The notes beneath the pieces were generated by a model. The model worked only from the letters and a program-made list of their open reading frames with translations. It was not told the origin of the DNA and ran no database searches. The translations under genes and the position numbers were made by a program. From assembly GCF_030687145.1 (NCBI RefSeq), contig NZ_CP117460.1, positions 4,402,001-4,466,000 on the forward strand: a stretch of 64,000 bases of DNA, read 5' to 3'. Numbering within the stretch: position 1 is the first letter of the stretch; each line of letters starts with the position of its first letter. Positions 53,736 to 62,202 of this stretch are shown here, piece by piece. The stretch is from Pseudomonas sp. FP1742. Lineage in GTDB: Bacteria; Pseudomonadota; Gammaproteobacteria; Pseudomonadales; Pseudomonadaceae.

Positions 53736-53769
53736 CGGGCGCCTTGTCAGGCGCCCGATTTGTTTTTTT
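53736..53769. terminator. Terminator hairpin, both directions
   Basis: CGGGCGCC (53736-53743) pairs with GGCGCCCG (53750-53757) around TTGTCA. T-rich runs lie on both sides (ATTTGTTTTTTT on the + strand, TTTTCATTT on the - strand). Confidence 0.8.
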
Positions 53770-53947
53770 CGAACCCGGCCAACACACAGATGTCGAAACA
53801 AGTGATGACATCGCCACTGATCACAGGCCTCCGGCCTGCTTCATTCAAGGGCGAAGCCAGTAGTTCACACCACTTTAGGGTGCGCCGGATAATTTCAGCA
53901 GGCTCGGATTCTGCCGAGGGCAGGTGCTGACTGCTGCTCACATCCAA
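53747..53947 (-). CDS. Small hypothetical protein (66 aa)
   Basis: A 66-residue reverse-strand protein preceded by GGGAG at good spacing. Its stop codon lies inside the loop of the terminator hairpin, so it has a proper gene end. Sequence such as EIIRRTLKWCELLASPLNEA and VITCFDICVLAGFEKN suggests a helical protein with three cysteines. It is divergent from the SYLF gene. Family not recognised; it is of the size of the short pseudomonad DUF3077 proteins. Confidence 0.55.
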   Translation of the reverse strand: MDVSSSQHLPSAESEPAEIIRRTLKWCELLASPLNEAGRRPVISGDVITCFDICVLAGFEKNKSGA

Positions 53948-53970
53948 TGCTCCCGTATCGGAGTACTAAC

Positions 53971-54531
53971 ATGACTCAGTCAATGCGGTTCTTCCTATCG
54001 ATCGTTCTTGCGACAGCCTCACTGGCATCGGCGAGCTTCCTGAACACTGCTGGTGCGGCAACCGCTGAGGATTTGAAAGTCGACTCTCAGCAAGCGTTGC
54101 AAACTCTTTACAAGTCCACACCATTGGCCGAATCAATTTCGCACAATGCCAAAGCGATTCTTGTCTTCCCGAAAATCATCAAGGCAGGGCTTGTGTTCGG
54201 GGGCAGCTACGGCGAAGGCGTATTGTTCAAGAACAAGAAAGTGGAGAATTATTACAACTCCGTAACCGGGTCCTGGGGGCTGCAGGCAGGCGCACAGTCG
54301 TATGGCTATGCGGTTTTCCTGATGACCGACAAAGCCGTGGACTATGTACGTAAAACCAAGGGCTGGGAAATCGGCGTAGGCCCCACTGTTGTATTGGTTG
54401 ATGCTGGGGTGGCGAAGAATCTGTCCAGTACAACGCTGAAGGACGAGGCCTATGCGTTCATTTTCGACCAGCAAGGGTTGATGGCTGGGGTCAGCATAGA
54501 AGGCACCAAGATTTCCCTGATCAAGCGCTAG
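53971..54531 (+). CDS. SYLF (Ysc84-like) domain exported protein
   Basis: A 186-residue protein. A signal peptide occupies about residues 1-33 (FFLSIVLATASLASASFL, ending AGA). The SYLF lipid-binding domain follows: AKAILVFPKIIKAGLVFGGS, YGEGVLF, GSWGLQAGAQSYGYAVFLMT and the end GVSIEGTKISLIKR. Such bacterial proteins act in the periplasm on phospholipids; the exact role is unknown. The start follows GGAG; an ATG at 53947 is less likely. A terminator follows at 54570. Confidence 0.9.
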   Translation: MTQSMRFFLSIVLATASLASASFLNTAGAATAEDLKVDSQQALQTLYKSTPLAESISHNAKAILVFPKIIKAGLVFGGSYGEGVLFKNKKVENYYNSVTGSWGLQAGAQSYGYAVFLMTDKAVDYVRKTKGWEIGVGPTVVLVDAGVAKNLSSTTLKDEAYAFIFDQQGLMAGVSIEGTKISLIKR

Positions 54532-54569
54532 AACCGGTCGTTTGGGGCAAGCGATGGAGCGAATGAAAA

Positions 54570-54595
54570 CGGGCACCTGAAGGGTGCCCGTTTTT
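54570..54595 (+). terminator. Rho-independent terminator after the SYLF gene
   Basis: CGGGCACC (54570-54577) pairs with GGTGCCCG (54583-54590), followed by TTTTT. Confidence 0.88.
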
Positions 54596-54616
54596 GTGTT
54601 CGCGATTGGTGATGCA

Positions 54617-55555
54617 TCAGCCAGCCTGCAGCGTTACCGCATGTTTTCGATCAAGACTTTCGCCAAAACCACGGATCAGCTCCAGCAACGACTTCACCCG
54701 CAGCGGCAGATTCCCGGCCGGGTACACCGCGTGCATCTGCGGGCTCTCACCGCTGCTGGAGGTAAGTTTGTACCCCGGACACACCCGCAGCAGGCGCCCC
54801 GCTTGCACTTCGGGCTCCGCCAGCCAGTCCGCCAGGCGGGCGATGCCGAGGCCCGCCAGGGCCGCCTGGAACACCGCCGAGCCGGAGTTGAAGCGAAATT
54901 TGGGATGAGCCCGAACGCTGATGGCCTGCGCCTCACTGCGAAAATTCCATTCCTTGAGTATCCGCGGCGCCGTGTGCAGGATCAGCGAGTGCGCCTCCAG
55001 CGCCTCGATGGAGTCGGGCATTCCGTGCCGCTCCAGATACTCGGGGCTGGCGTACAGATAACGTGAATAACTCCAGAGTGGAAAGCCGATCAGGTCACTG
55101 GATTGCGGATAGCCGCCGCGAATCGAGAAGTCCAGCTTGCTCTTGGCCGGGTCGATGGTTTCATCAGTGAAAATCACGTCGACGTTCACGTCTGGATAAC
55201 GCTCGCCGTACTGCGCGATCAACCGGGGCAATACCCCGTGGCCGAGAAACTCGGGGGCGGAAAAGCGGACCCAACCGCAGGCCAGGCCGCTGATGCCGGC
55301 CAGGTCTTCATCGGCCTCACGTTGCAGATCCAGCATTTTGTAGGCGTGGGACAACAAGCGCTCACCCGCCTCGGTCAAGCTCACCGCATTGGAGGAGCGA
55401 TTGAGCAACTTGACCCCGACACTTTCCTCCAGGGCTTGAACGGCGCGGGTCAGCGCGCTGGGAGAGCGCCCCAGGGTCCGTGCCGCCGCGACGAAACTGC
55501 GCTTGCGAGCCACCGTCGCGAAGGCTTCAAGTTCCCCCAACATATCCAATGCCAT
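54617..55555 (-). CDS. LysR family transcriptional regulator
   Basis: A 312-residue LysR regulator. The winged HTH at residues 1-65 (FATVARKRSFVAAARTLGRS, ALTRAVQALEESVGVKLLNR) is followed by an effector domain with GWVRFSAPEFLGHGVLPRLI. The start at 55555 follows GAGGTG. It is divergent from the TauE/TSUP gene with about 116 bp between, so it probably controls that transporter; the effector is unknown. Confidence 0.9.
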   Translation of the reverse strand: MALDMLGELEAFATVARKRSFVAAARTLGRSPSALTRAVQALEESVGVKLLNRSSNAVSLTEAGERLLSHAYKMLDLQREADEDLAGISGLACGWVRFSAPEFLGHGVLPRLIAQYGERYPDVNVDVIFTDETIDPAKSKLDFSIRGGYPQSSDLIGFPLWSYSRYLYASPEYLERHGMPDSIEALEAHSLILHTAPRILKEWNFRSEAQAISVRAHPKFRFNSGSAVFQAALAGLGIARLADWLAEPEVQAGRLLRVCPGYKLTSSSGESPQMHAVYPAGNLPLRVKSLLELIRGFGESLDRKHAVTLQAG

Positions 55556-55671
55556 GCGCCACCTCGTTGCACTTTTCACAACGTGGCATTGCAACACAAA
55601 AAAAGCGCTTTGGTTAACCTTCCGTTCAACCCTGGACTCTCACCCACCGTTCACCGTCAGAGCCTGATTCC

Positions 55672-56430
55672 ATGATCGATATTGTCATCCTTTGCGTATT
55701 CGCCTTCTCTGCCGGCCTGATCGATGCAGCGGTGGGCGGCGGTGGACTGATCCAGATACCCGCTCTGTTCAACGTGCTGCCCACGGCACAACCGGCGGCA
55801 CTGCTGGGTACCAACAAGGTTGCGGCAGCCTGTGGTACTGCATTCGCGGCCCGGTCTTTCGTGCGCAAAGTGGTGATCAACTGGAGTCTGGTGGTCCCCG
55901 CCGCCTGTGCGGCGTTTGTCATGTCCTTCTTCGGTGCGGCCACGGTGTCGTTCGTCCCCCAGTCGGTGATCCGGCCGGCGGTGCTGGTGTTGATCGTGCT
56001 GATGGCGATCTACACCTTCTGGAAAAAGGACTTCGGTGCCCTGCACAAGCCCATGCACATCGGCACCAGGGAAAAACTGCTGGCGATCATCATCGGCGGC
56101 GCCATCGGCTTCTACGACGGACTGTTCGGGCCCGGCACCGGCAGCTTCCTGATCTTCCTGTTCATCCGCTGCTTCGCCTTCGACTTCCTGCATGCCTCGG
56201 CGTCGGCCAAGTTGGTGAATATCGCGACCAACATAGCAGCGCTGATGTTCTTCATTCCAACGGGGAACGTGCTTTACCTGATCGCTATTCCCATGGCCGC
56301 ATTCAACATCCTCGGCGCGCTGACCGGCACCTGGCTGGCGGTTCATAAAGGCGTGCCCTTTGTTCGGGCGTTGTTCCTGGTATTGCTGCTGATCCTGATC
56401 GGCAAACTGTCTTATGACCTGTTCACGTAA
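55672..56430 (+). CDS. TauE/SafE (TSUP) family membrane transporter
   Basis: A 252-residue membrane protein with about 7-8 helices and two related halves: AGLIDAAVGGGGLIQIPALF with LGTNKVAAACGT in the first, and GFYDGLFGPGTGSFLIFLFI with SASAKLVNIATN in the second. These are TSUP hallmarks. Family members export sulfite, sulfoacetate or other organic anions. It is divergent from the LysR gene. Confidence 0.88.
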   Translation: MIDIVILCVFAFSAGLIDAAVGGGGLIQIPALFNVLPTAQPAALLGTNKVAAACGTAFAARSFVRKVVINWSLVVPAACAAFVMSFFGAATVSFVPQSVIRPAVLVLIVLMAIYTFWKKDFGALHKPMHIGTREKLLAIIIGGAIGFYDGLFGPGTGSFLIFLFIRCFAFDFLHASASAKLVNIATNIAALMFFIPTGNVLYLIAIPMAAFNILGALTGTWLAVHKGVPFVRALFLVLLLILIGKLSYDLFT

Positions 56431-56621
56431 ACCTGAGGAAAACAGCCCGCATCCAATGTTCGACAGGTGTGGGCTCATGACGCGTGGACACGGCATTTGC
56501 CACCGCGTTTCAACCATTGTTGGCGTCGATAGTCACCATCACGTCAATGAAGTTCTCATAAAAAATCCCCGGCGTAACATCCGCTCCATACCCAACCAAT
56601 AACACCCCGGAGCACACCATC

Positions 56622-57296
56622 ATGAAACGCCAAACCCTTCTCAGTATCGCTTTCTCGGTTTTTGCAGTTAACGCTTTTGCCGCTTCTTCTACTCACCCGG
56701 TCGTCGCTGAAGGCGGCTCGGATCGCCTGATTGAAAGCCGTGTGGCTGAAGGTGGTTCGGATCGTCTGATCGAAAACCGCGTCGCTGAAGGTGGTTCGGA
56801 TCGGCTGATCGAGAATCGCGTCGCTGAAGGTGGCTCGGATCGTCTGATCGAAAACCGCGTCGCTGAAGGTGGCTCGGATCGTCTGATCGAGAATCGCGTC
56901 GCTGAAGGTGGCTCGGATCGTCTGATCGAGAATCGCGTCGCTGAAGGTGGCTCGGATCGTCTGATCGAGAATCGCGTCGCTGAAGGTGGTTCGGATCGGC
57001 TGATCGAGAATCGCGTCGCTGAAGGTGGCTCGGATCGGCTGATCGAAAACCGCGTCGCTGAAGGTGGCTCGGATCGTCTGATCGAAAACCGCGTCGCTGA
57101 AGGTGGTTCGGATCGGCTGATCGAGAATCGCGTCGCTGAAGGTGGCTCGGATCGTCTGATCGAGAATCGCGTTGCTGAAGGTGGTTCGGATCGTCTGATC
57201 GAAAACCGCGTCGCTGAAGGTGGCTCGGATCGTCTGATCGAGAATCGCGTTGCTGAAGGTGGTTCGGATCGTCTGATCGAAAATCGCGTTGCATGA
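56622..57296 (+). CDS. Exported protein made of fifteen 13-residue repeats
   Basis: A 224-residue protein. The signal peptide is residues 1-20 (QTLLSIAFSVFAVNAFA, cut after AFA), then nine residues, then fifteen units of EGGSDRLIENRVA to the stop (the first unit has S for N). The 39-bp DNA units differ almost only at synonymous third positions. GGAG precedes the ATG and a terminator follows. Each unit is charged and could form a short helix or beta turn of a solenoid. Function unknown; similar AEGGSDRLIE-repeat proteins are, as I recall, found in pseudomonads only. Long open frames on the opposite strand are by-products of the 39-bp periodicity. Confidence 0.88.
   Translation: MKRQTLLSIAFSVFAVNAFAASSTHPVVAEGGSDRLIESRVAEGGSDRLIENRVAEGGSDRLIENRVAEGGSDRLIENRVAEGGSDRLIENRVAEGGSDRLIENRVAEGGSDRLIENRVAEGGSDRLIENRVAEGGSDRLIENRVAEGGSDRLIENRVAEGGSDRLIENRVAEGGSDRLIENRVAEGGSDRLIENRVAEGGSDRLIENRVAEGGSDRLIENRVA
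56709..57293. repeat. Tandem array of fifteen 39-bp repeats
   Basis: Fifteen contiguous 39-bp units, each encoding EGGSDRLIE(N/S)RVA, without indels. Variation is in GGT/GGC, CGT/CGG, AAT/AAC and GTC/GTT codons. Confidence 0.95.
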
Positions 57297-57328
57297 ATGA
57301 GTGGCTTTATCGCAACACTCGACCAAAG

Positions 57329-57355
57329 AACCCGGCCTCATCAGCCGGGTTTTTT
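57329..57355 (+). terminator. Rho-independent terminator after the repeat protein
   Basis: AACCCGGC (57329-57336) pairs with GCCGGGTT (57344-57351) around CTCATCA and is followed by TTTT. Confidence 0.88.
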
Positions 57356-57588
57356 CATGCCTTTTTTAGCGCCCGACTGCATCGATGTTCGCCCGAAGCC
57401 GCATAGATGCGGGTTTTAGCGAAATTGGCGCCGGCGCTGAATCATCAACAGCGACCGTCCGTAACCCCGCCCCGACGCTCCCTCACCCTTCGCTATTCTT
57501 AACCACACACGCTGCGGCACGGCTTGCGGCATCAAAATCAGGAGTAAGGATCCGGGTAAGGAGCGCGCCACTTCAAACAGAGTATCGA

Positions 57589-57897
57589 ATGATGAAAATG
57601 CTACTGATGGTCGAGTTTCCCCATGAACCTTTCAATGCGTTTGTCCGGTCGGGGAAGATCGGCGAAATCATGAACCGCATCCTGGAAACCATTAAGCCCG
57701 AGACAACTTATTTCACTGAGCAAAATGGCATGCGATGTGGAATTTTTCTGATCGATATAGCGGATCCTTCCGAAATCCCCGGATATGCGGAACCCTTCTT
57801 CCTCAACTTCCAGGCCAGCTGCAAATTCCGTGTGGTCATGAGCCCGCAAGACCTGCAAAACGCCGGTCTGGAAGTGCTCGGAAAAGCGTGGGCGTGA
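57589..57897 (+). CDS. Small DUF3303-like protein
   Basis: A 102-residue protein: MLLMVEFPHEPFNAFVRSGK, ETTYFTEQNGMRCGIFLIDI and FRVVMSPQDLQNAGLE. It looks like a one-domain ferredoxin-like (dimeric alpha/beta barrel) fold, as in the small pseudomonad proteins often labelled DUF3303 or 'panthothenate synthetase'. The start at 57589 is chosen because the upstream frame is of non-coding character; no strong Shine-Dalgarno. The gap before it (57356-57588) holds nothing recognised. Confidence 0.7.
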   Translation: MMKMLLMVEFPHEPFNAFVRSGKIGEIMNRILETIKPETTYFTEQNGMRCGIFLIDIADPSEIPGYAEPFFLNFQASCKFRVVMSPQDLQNAGLEVLGKAWA

Positions 57898-57972
57898 GGT
57901 TCGATCAACGAGCCGGGTGATGGCATCTGGATGTGCCTCACCCCGGTCGATATCCTAAGCCGTAATGCGATC

Positions 57973-58008
57973 TGTAGCAGCAGCCTCGCAAGCTCGGCAG
58001 CTGCTACA
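57973..58008. repeat. Short inverted repeat, REP-like
   Basis: TGTAGCAGC (57973-57981) and GCTGCTACA (58000-58008) flank 18 nt resembling the common pseudomonad intergenic repeat of the GTAGGAGCTGCCGA type. It may end transcription between convergent genes. Confidence 0.55.
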
Positions 58009-58049
58009 AGGAATGCGCCGCAGCTGAAATGGCTGAAGGCGCACTCCAC

Positions 58050-58385
58050 TTACTGAACGGTTTTCAGCTTGACCACGTCACCGGAGATTTTGGTGGTGTA
58101 ACCGGTCAGGACCCAGGCCCAGAACCAGTTTTCCTGCACTTGGGTGTTGATCATGGCGTCGCCGCCCTTGGCCTTGATCGCAGCGTCCTGAGCGCGGATG
58201 AAGCGGTTGTTCTGCTGGATCGGGATGACGCCGAACAGCAGCAGGCCAGTGGCGGTCGCTTCACTGTGGCCGACAACGGTGTACTGGCTGCTGTCGTATT
58301 GCTGAGTCTTCATCGGGGTGCCGGTGCAACCCGCCAGAACCAGGCCGAACAGGGCTACGGCAACCACTTTGCTGAGGTAATTCAC
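58050..58385 (-). CDS. Small lipoprotein
   Basis: A 111-residue protein with a lipoprotein signal peptide (VVAVALFGLVLAGC, acylated Cys20). The mature part has GLLLFGVIPIQQNNRFIRAQ, DAAIKAKGGDAMINTQVQEN and an end rich in aromatic residues (WFWAWVLTGYTTKISGD). Its family is not named with certainty; many TRL- or DUF-type outer-membrane lipoproteins share the 'A-I-K-x-K-G-G-D-A' pattern. An FNR-like site (58458-58471) lies 73 bp upstream. Confidence 0.82.
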   Translation of the reverse strand: MNYLSKVVAVALFGLVLAGCTGTPMKTQQYDSSQYTVVGHSEATATGLLLFGVIPIQQNNRFIRAQDAAIKAKGGDAMINTQVQENWFWAWVLTGYTTKISGDVVKLKTVQ

Positions 58386-58457
58386 TGTGTCACTCCATTA
58401 GAAATGCCCGGGATCCATCTCTCGGGCGGCGCATACTCTAACGGATGAAGTGGCCCA

Positions 58458-58471
58458 TTGATATCACTCAA
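58458..58471. promoter_or_regulatory. FNR-like site, one mismatch, outside the island
   Basis: TTGATATCACTCAA lies 73 bp before the lipoprotein start at 58385. Since about two one-mismatch sites are expected by chance in 64 kb, this single one is weak. Confidence 0.3.
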
Positions 58472-58502
58472 CACTGAAAAAAGCGGATCGATGAGGCACC
58501 GA

Positions 58503-58892
58503 TCATTGCGGCTGAAACGTCTGCAGATAGGCCAACAGGTTTTCGATCTTTTCCGGGTCGCTGAGGCCCCAGAAAATCATGCGGGTGCCGGGGACCACTT
58601 CCTTCGGTGCCTGGATGTAGGCGGTGAGGGTTTCGCGGGTCCAGACGACGCCTGATGATTTCATGGCGGACGAGTACTGGTAGTCCGTCGTGCTTCCCGC
58701 AGTACGCCCGAAAATCGCATTGAGCTGCGGACCGAAAGAACCCCGCGCCGAACTCCCCACTTGATGGCAGCCGCCGCAGATTCGCGTGAACAGTTTCTCA
58801 CCTGCCTCAGCATCCCCCGCCGCTGCTGCTTGCAGGCTGAATAACCCGGTATTGAGCATCAAGGCGAAGGTGAGTACGGCGGCGTTTTTCAT
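58503..58892 (-). CDS. Periplasmic class I cytochrome c
   Basis: A 129-residue protein. A signal peptide (about 1-26, ending AAAA) is followed by a single haem motif CGGCH in FTRICGGCHQVG. The axial Met is probably in VPGTRMIFWG. It resembles cytochrome c2/c550-type electron carriers. The start at 58892 follows GGAG; an ATG at 58904 is possible. No partner oxidase or dehydrogenase is adjacent. Confidence 0.88.
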   Translation of the reverse strand: MKNAAVLTFALMLNTGLFSLQAAAAGDAEAGEKLFTRICGGCHQVGSSARGSFGPQLNAIFGRTAGSTTDYQYSSAMKSSGVVWTRETLTAYIQAPKEVVPGTRMIFWGLSDPEKIENLLAYLQTFQPQ

Positions 58893-59025
58893 GTTCTGCT
58901 CCAAATCAGGTGTTGCTGACAGCGAAAGCGGGCGGCTATTTCATCATGACTGGCTGCTACGCCGAAGCATTGAAGCTAATCTATAACTCTTTTTGCTCCT
59001 TTAACGTCGCTGCAGGAGGGCCAGA

Positions 59026-59823
59026 ATGAAACCCATCGAACCCTTTTTCCGGGACGCAGGCATAGGCCCAGGTGTTGTCTGTTTTCATGCCAATGCCAGT
59101 CACTCAGTGCAGTGGCGTGGGCTGCAAGATCTTCTGGCGGCGAAGTTTCGGGTCCTGGCACTCGATTCGTTGGGTGCCGGCAAGAGCCCGGCGTGGCCCA
59201 CCGATCGAACCGTCACCCTCAGCGACGAAGCGCTCTTCGCCGAGCCGGTGCTCGCCCGCGCGGGTGAGCCGCTGATTCTGGTCGGTCATTCTTATGGCGC
59301 GGCGGTGGCATTGATCGCGGCATTGCAGAACCCCGATCGGGTGCGCGCCATGGTGTTATATGAGCCCACGCTGTTTTCCCTGCTCAACGCCCAAACGCCT
59401 CCACCCAACGAAGCGGACGCCATCCAGGAAGTCGTCGCAAACGCCGGGCGAGCGCTAGAGGCGGGTAACCTGGACGCTGCGGCCCAACACTTCATTGACT
59501 ACTGGATGGGTGACGGGGCCTGGGCGCAAACCCCGGAACAACGCAAACCCTCCATCGCCGCCGCGGTGGCCAATGTGCGGGGTTGGGCTCACGCGTTGTT
59601 GAACGAGCCGACACCATTGCAGGCGTTCCGCTCACTCGACCTGCCGGTGCTGTTCATGGTCGGCAAGGACTCGCCGGCCTCGTCACGGGCCGTGGCGCGA
59701 CTACTGACCGCCACATTGCCGAACGTTGAAGTGGTGGAACTTGAGGGGCTTGGTCATATGGGGCCGATTACCCATCCTGAGGTCGTTAATCAGGTCATCG
59801 TGCAATTTATTGAGCGCAGTTGA
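59026..59823 (+). CDS. Alpha/beta hydrolase
   Basis: A 265-residue hydrolase: VVCFHANASHSVQW (oxyanion strand), LALDSLGAGKSPAW, nucleophile VGHSYGAAVAL, acid region FMVGKDSPAS and His in GLGHMGPIT. AGGAGG precedes the ATG. The substrate is unknown. It stands alone between the cytochrome c and acetyltransferase genes. Confidence 0.87.
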   Translation: MKPIEPFFRDAGIGPGVVCFHANASHSVQWRGLQDLLAAKFRVLALDSLGAGKSPAWPTDRTVTLSDEALFAEPVLARAGEPLILVGHSYGAAVALIAALQNPDRVRAMVLYEPTLFSLLNAQTPPPNEADAIQEVVANAGRALEAGNLDAAAQHFIDYWMGDGAWAQTPEQRKPSIAAAVANVRGWAHALLNEPTPLQAFRSLDLPVLFMVGKDSPASSRAVARLLTATLPNVEVVELEGLGHMGPITHPEVVNQVIVQFIERS

Positions 59824-59876
59824 TTTGAGCTCACGCTCTATACTGGCTCCCCGTGATGATAATTAGAGCGCAGACG

Positions 59877-60344
59877 ATGTCCGTCAGACCTGTTGAAAGT
59901 CCTCCAGTCATTTTGGTCGCGGCTCGACCCACCGACCTGGACAATCTTGTGGCCATACGAATTGAGGCCATGCGCGAAAGTCTTGAACGGATTGGGCGAT
60001 TTGATCCGGTACGTGCCCGTGAGCGTTTTCTCAACGGTTTTGATTGCCGCAACACGCGCCACATTGAGCTGGCCGGCGAGCGGGTCGGTTTTATTGTGGT
60101 CAAGCCTCTCCTGAATGAACTGCTGCTTGACCACCTGTATGTGCGACCGAATGCTCAGGGAACAGGTGTAGGCTCTGCGGTCCTCAAACAGATTTTCAAA
60201 GAAGCGGATGCCGCCGCGCTCCCTGTCAGGGTGGGCGCGCTCAAAGAGAGCGCTTCGAATCGGTTTTACATCCGCCATGGCTTCCAATTCGTCGAAAGCG
60301 GCGAGTTCGACAATTACTATGTTCGTCCGAGCGCTGCGCCTTGA
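59877..60344 (+). CDS. GNAT family N-acetyltransferase
   Basis: A 155-residue acetyltransferase with the core LLDHLYVRPNAQGTGVGSAV (acetyl-CoA loop Q-G-T-G-V-G-S) and FYIRHGFQFVESGE at the end. The start at 59877 follows a GAG-rich stretch; 59853 is an in-frame alternative. The substrate is unknown. Confidence 0.83.
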   Translation: MSVRPVESPPVILVAARPTDLDNLVAIRIEAMRESLERIGRFDPVRARERFLNGFDCRNTRHIELAGERVGFIVVKPLLNELLLDHLYVRPNAQGTGVGSAVLKQIFKEADAAALPVRVGALKESASNRFYIRHGFQFVESGEFDNYYVRPSAAP

Positions 60345-60384
60345 CCCAGGTTTTTAAACCGCCTCGATCAGGAGCCGATGTCAC

Positions 60385-61350
60385 TCAACTCCCACTCGCT
60401 TGAAACTTCTTCCGGTAAGCCGCCGGTAGCAGGCCCACTCGTTGCTGGAAAAGCCGGCGAAATGAGTTGCTGTCCTCGTAGCCGACTTTGTACGTGATGC
60501 TGTCCAGGGTCATTCGTGTGGATTCGAGCAGCTGCTTTGCCTTTTCCAGACGCAGCGTTTGCAGGTAGGTCAGCGGCGTGTAACCGGTGGCTTCCTTGAA
60601 TCGCCTTTTGAAGTTCCTGACGCCGAATCCGAATCGCTCGGCCATGTCATTGATCAGCAGCGGCTGATGGAAATGATCTTCCAGCCACGCTTGAACCCGC
60701 AGGATTTCGCCATCCCCATGGTGCTTCGGCATCGACCACATGACATAGACCGATTGCTCGCTGCGTACGTTGTCGACCAGCAAGTATTTGCCGCACTTCT
60801 GCGCCAGCTCCAGTGAAGCGAAGCGGCGGATCAGATGCAGCAACAGATCCATGGCGGCCGTCGCGCCACCGCAGGTGATCACGCGATTGTCTTCACAGAG
60901 GATCTGCGCCTCTTCCAGACAGGCCTCTGAATACCGGCGACGAAAAAAATCGGCGAAGGCCCAGTGCGTGGTGGCACGAATGCCGTCCAGCATTCCCGCT
61001 TCGGCAAGCATGAACGCCGCCGTACACATCGAAGCCACGACAGCACCTTGCGCGTGCTGTTGACGCAGCCACGGCCCATAACCGGGAAATGCCGGCAAGG
61101 CGTCCTTCAGTGTGAAGAGGAATCCCGGAATCACCACCAGATCGGTTCGGGAAATGTCGGCGATGGATCGGTCCACGCGCAGCGTTTGCCCTCCCCATGC
61201 GGCGACATCGGCGCCATCCAGCGAGGCGGCAACCACCTCAAACGGCGCACTGGCGGCATCGGCGAACAGGTTGGCGGCACTGAGCACTTCCAGCGCCAGG
61301 GTGGCGCTGGCGGCGGAACATTGATCAGCCAGTAGCAGGGTGACGTGCAT
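60385..61350 (-). CDS. GlxA-type AraC family regulator
   Basis: A 321-residue regulator. An N-terminal DJ-1/PfpI-like domain (about 1-180, with VVASMCTAAFMLAEAGML at the elbow) is joined to a C-terminal AraC domain with two HTHs (INDMAERFGFGVRNFKRRFK, YTPLTYLQTLRLEKAKQLLE and DSNSFRRLFQQRVGLLPAAY). GlxA/ArgR/CdhR relatives control choline, arginine or carnitine use. It is divergent from the thioesterase gene. Confidence 0.9.
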   Translation of the reverse strand: MHVTLLLADQCSAASATLALEVLSAANLFADAASAPFEVVAASLDGADVAAWGGQTLRVDRSIADISRTDLVVIPGFLFTLKDALPAFPGYGPWLRQQHAQGAVVASMCTAAFMLAEAGMLDGIRATTHWAFADFFRRRYSEACLEEAQILCEDNRVITCGGATAAMDLLLHLIRRFASLELAQKCGKYLLVDNVRSEQSVYVMWSMPKHHGDGEILRVQAWLEDHFHQPLLINDMAERFGFGVRNFKRRFKEATGYTPLTYLQTLRLEKAKQLLESTRMTLDSITYKVGYEDSNSFRRLFQQRVGLLPAAYRKKFQASGS

Positions 61351-61456
61351 GAATCATCCAGATTGCGCTTTTCGCATGAAAAAAGTCATTTGTGCACCTA
61401 CCTTATCCGATTTCCGCCCCCTAAAGTTCACCGGTCATTCAATCCTCGGCGTACTT

Positions 61457-62017
61457 ATGAATCTCTGGTTCCGACTTATCCTCATGCTGTTCCGTCGCCC
61501 ATGGCGCAAACCGGTGGACGGCCTGGCCACCACCGTCATCCGTATGCGCGTCTGGCCGCTCGACCTTGACCTCAACCGGCACGTCACCAATGGCCGCTAT
61601 TTCACCCTGGCCGATATCGGCCGCATGGATTTCGTGCTGCGCAGCGGCGCCTTTCGAGTAGCCTTGCGCAACAAGGCCGTGCCGATCGTTGGCGATACCT
61701 GGGGCAAGTTTCGTCGTGAGTTGAAGCTGTTCGAATCGTTCGAGATTCATACCCGCACACTCGGCTGGGACGGCAAGTGGAGCTTTATGGAGCACCGCTT
61801 CGTGAGCAAAGGACGGGTGATTGGCATCGTCATCATGCGGGGGCTGTTCCGCGCGGCCAAAGGCACGGTTGCACCGGTCGAGTTCGCCCGCGAGCTGGGA
61901 TTGGCCGAACAGTCACCCGAAATGCCGATGTGGCTGACGACCTGGTCGCAAAGCTGCGACGACATGAGCCGTCAGCTGCGAGGGGAAGAAGGTCTGGTTG
62001 CCCGAGCGCCCCTCTGA
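61457..62017 (+). CDS. Acyl-CoA thioesterase-like hotdog protein
   Basis: A 186-residue hotdog protein of the THEM6-like type: TTVIRMRVWPLDLDLNRHVT, NGRYFTLADIGRMDFVLRSG and FRRELKLFESFEIHTRTLGW. The N-terminal hydrophobic helix (LWFRLILMLFRRPW) may attach it to the membrane. The start at 61457 fits the family length; upstream in-frame ATGs are unsupported. The 185-bp gap after it carries a decayed REP arm. Confidence 0.82.
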   Translation: MNLWFRLILMLFRRPWRKPVDGLATTVIRMRVWPLDLDLNRHVTNGRYFTLADIGRMDFVLRSGAFRVALRNKAVPIVGDTWGKFRRELKLFESFEIHTRTLGWDGKWSFMEHRFVSKGRVIGIVIMRGLFRAAKGTVAPVEFARELGLAEQSPEMPMWLTTWSQSCDDMSRQLRGEEGLVARAPL

Positions 62018-62202
62018 TCAAGCGCAATCCCTTGTAGGCTTGCCCGCGAAAAGGCCATCACATTCAACATGCCCGCCACCGCAATGGTGCCCGGGGAAGA
62101 CAACGTCGCCGCCAGGATCGCAGCCTGATCGATTTTCTGGTCGGGCGCTTCAAGCACATCGATCACCTGGATGAACCGCAATCGGTGCTCGACTGAACAG
62201 CA

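Noticed and set aside
56556..57341. Long reverse-strand open frames (over 200 codons) across the 39-bp repeats
   Set aside because: The unit is 39 bp, a multiple of three, so any frame without a stop in one unit stays open in all. Signal peptide, ribosome site and terminator support only the + strand gene.
62018..62202. Possible remnant ending in SLIDFLVGRFKHIDHL after the thioesterase gene, and a decayed REP arm (about 62035-62065)
   Set aside because: The 30 or so codons vaguely resemble the C-terminus of LysR regulators, but no other part is recognisable, so it is not reported as a pseudogene.
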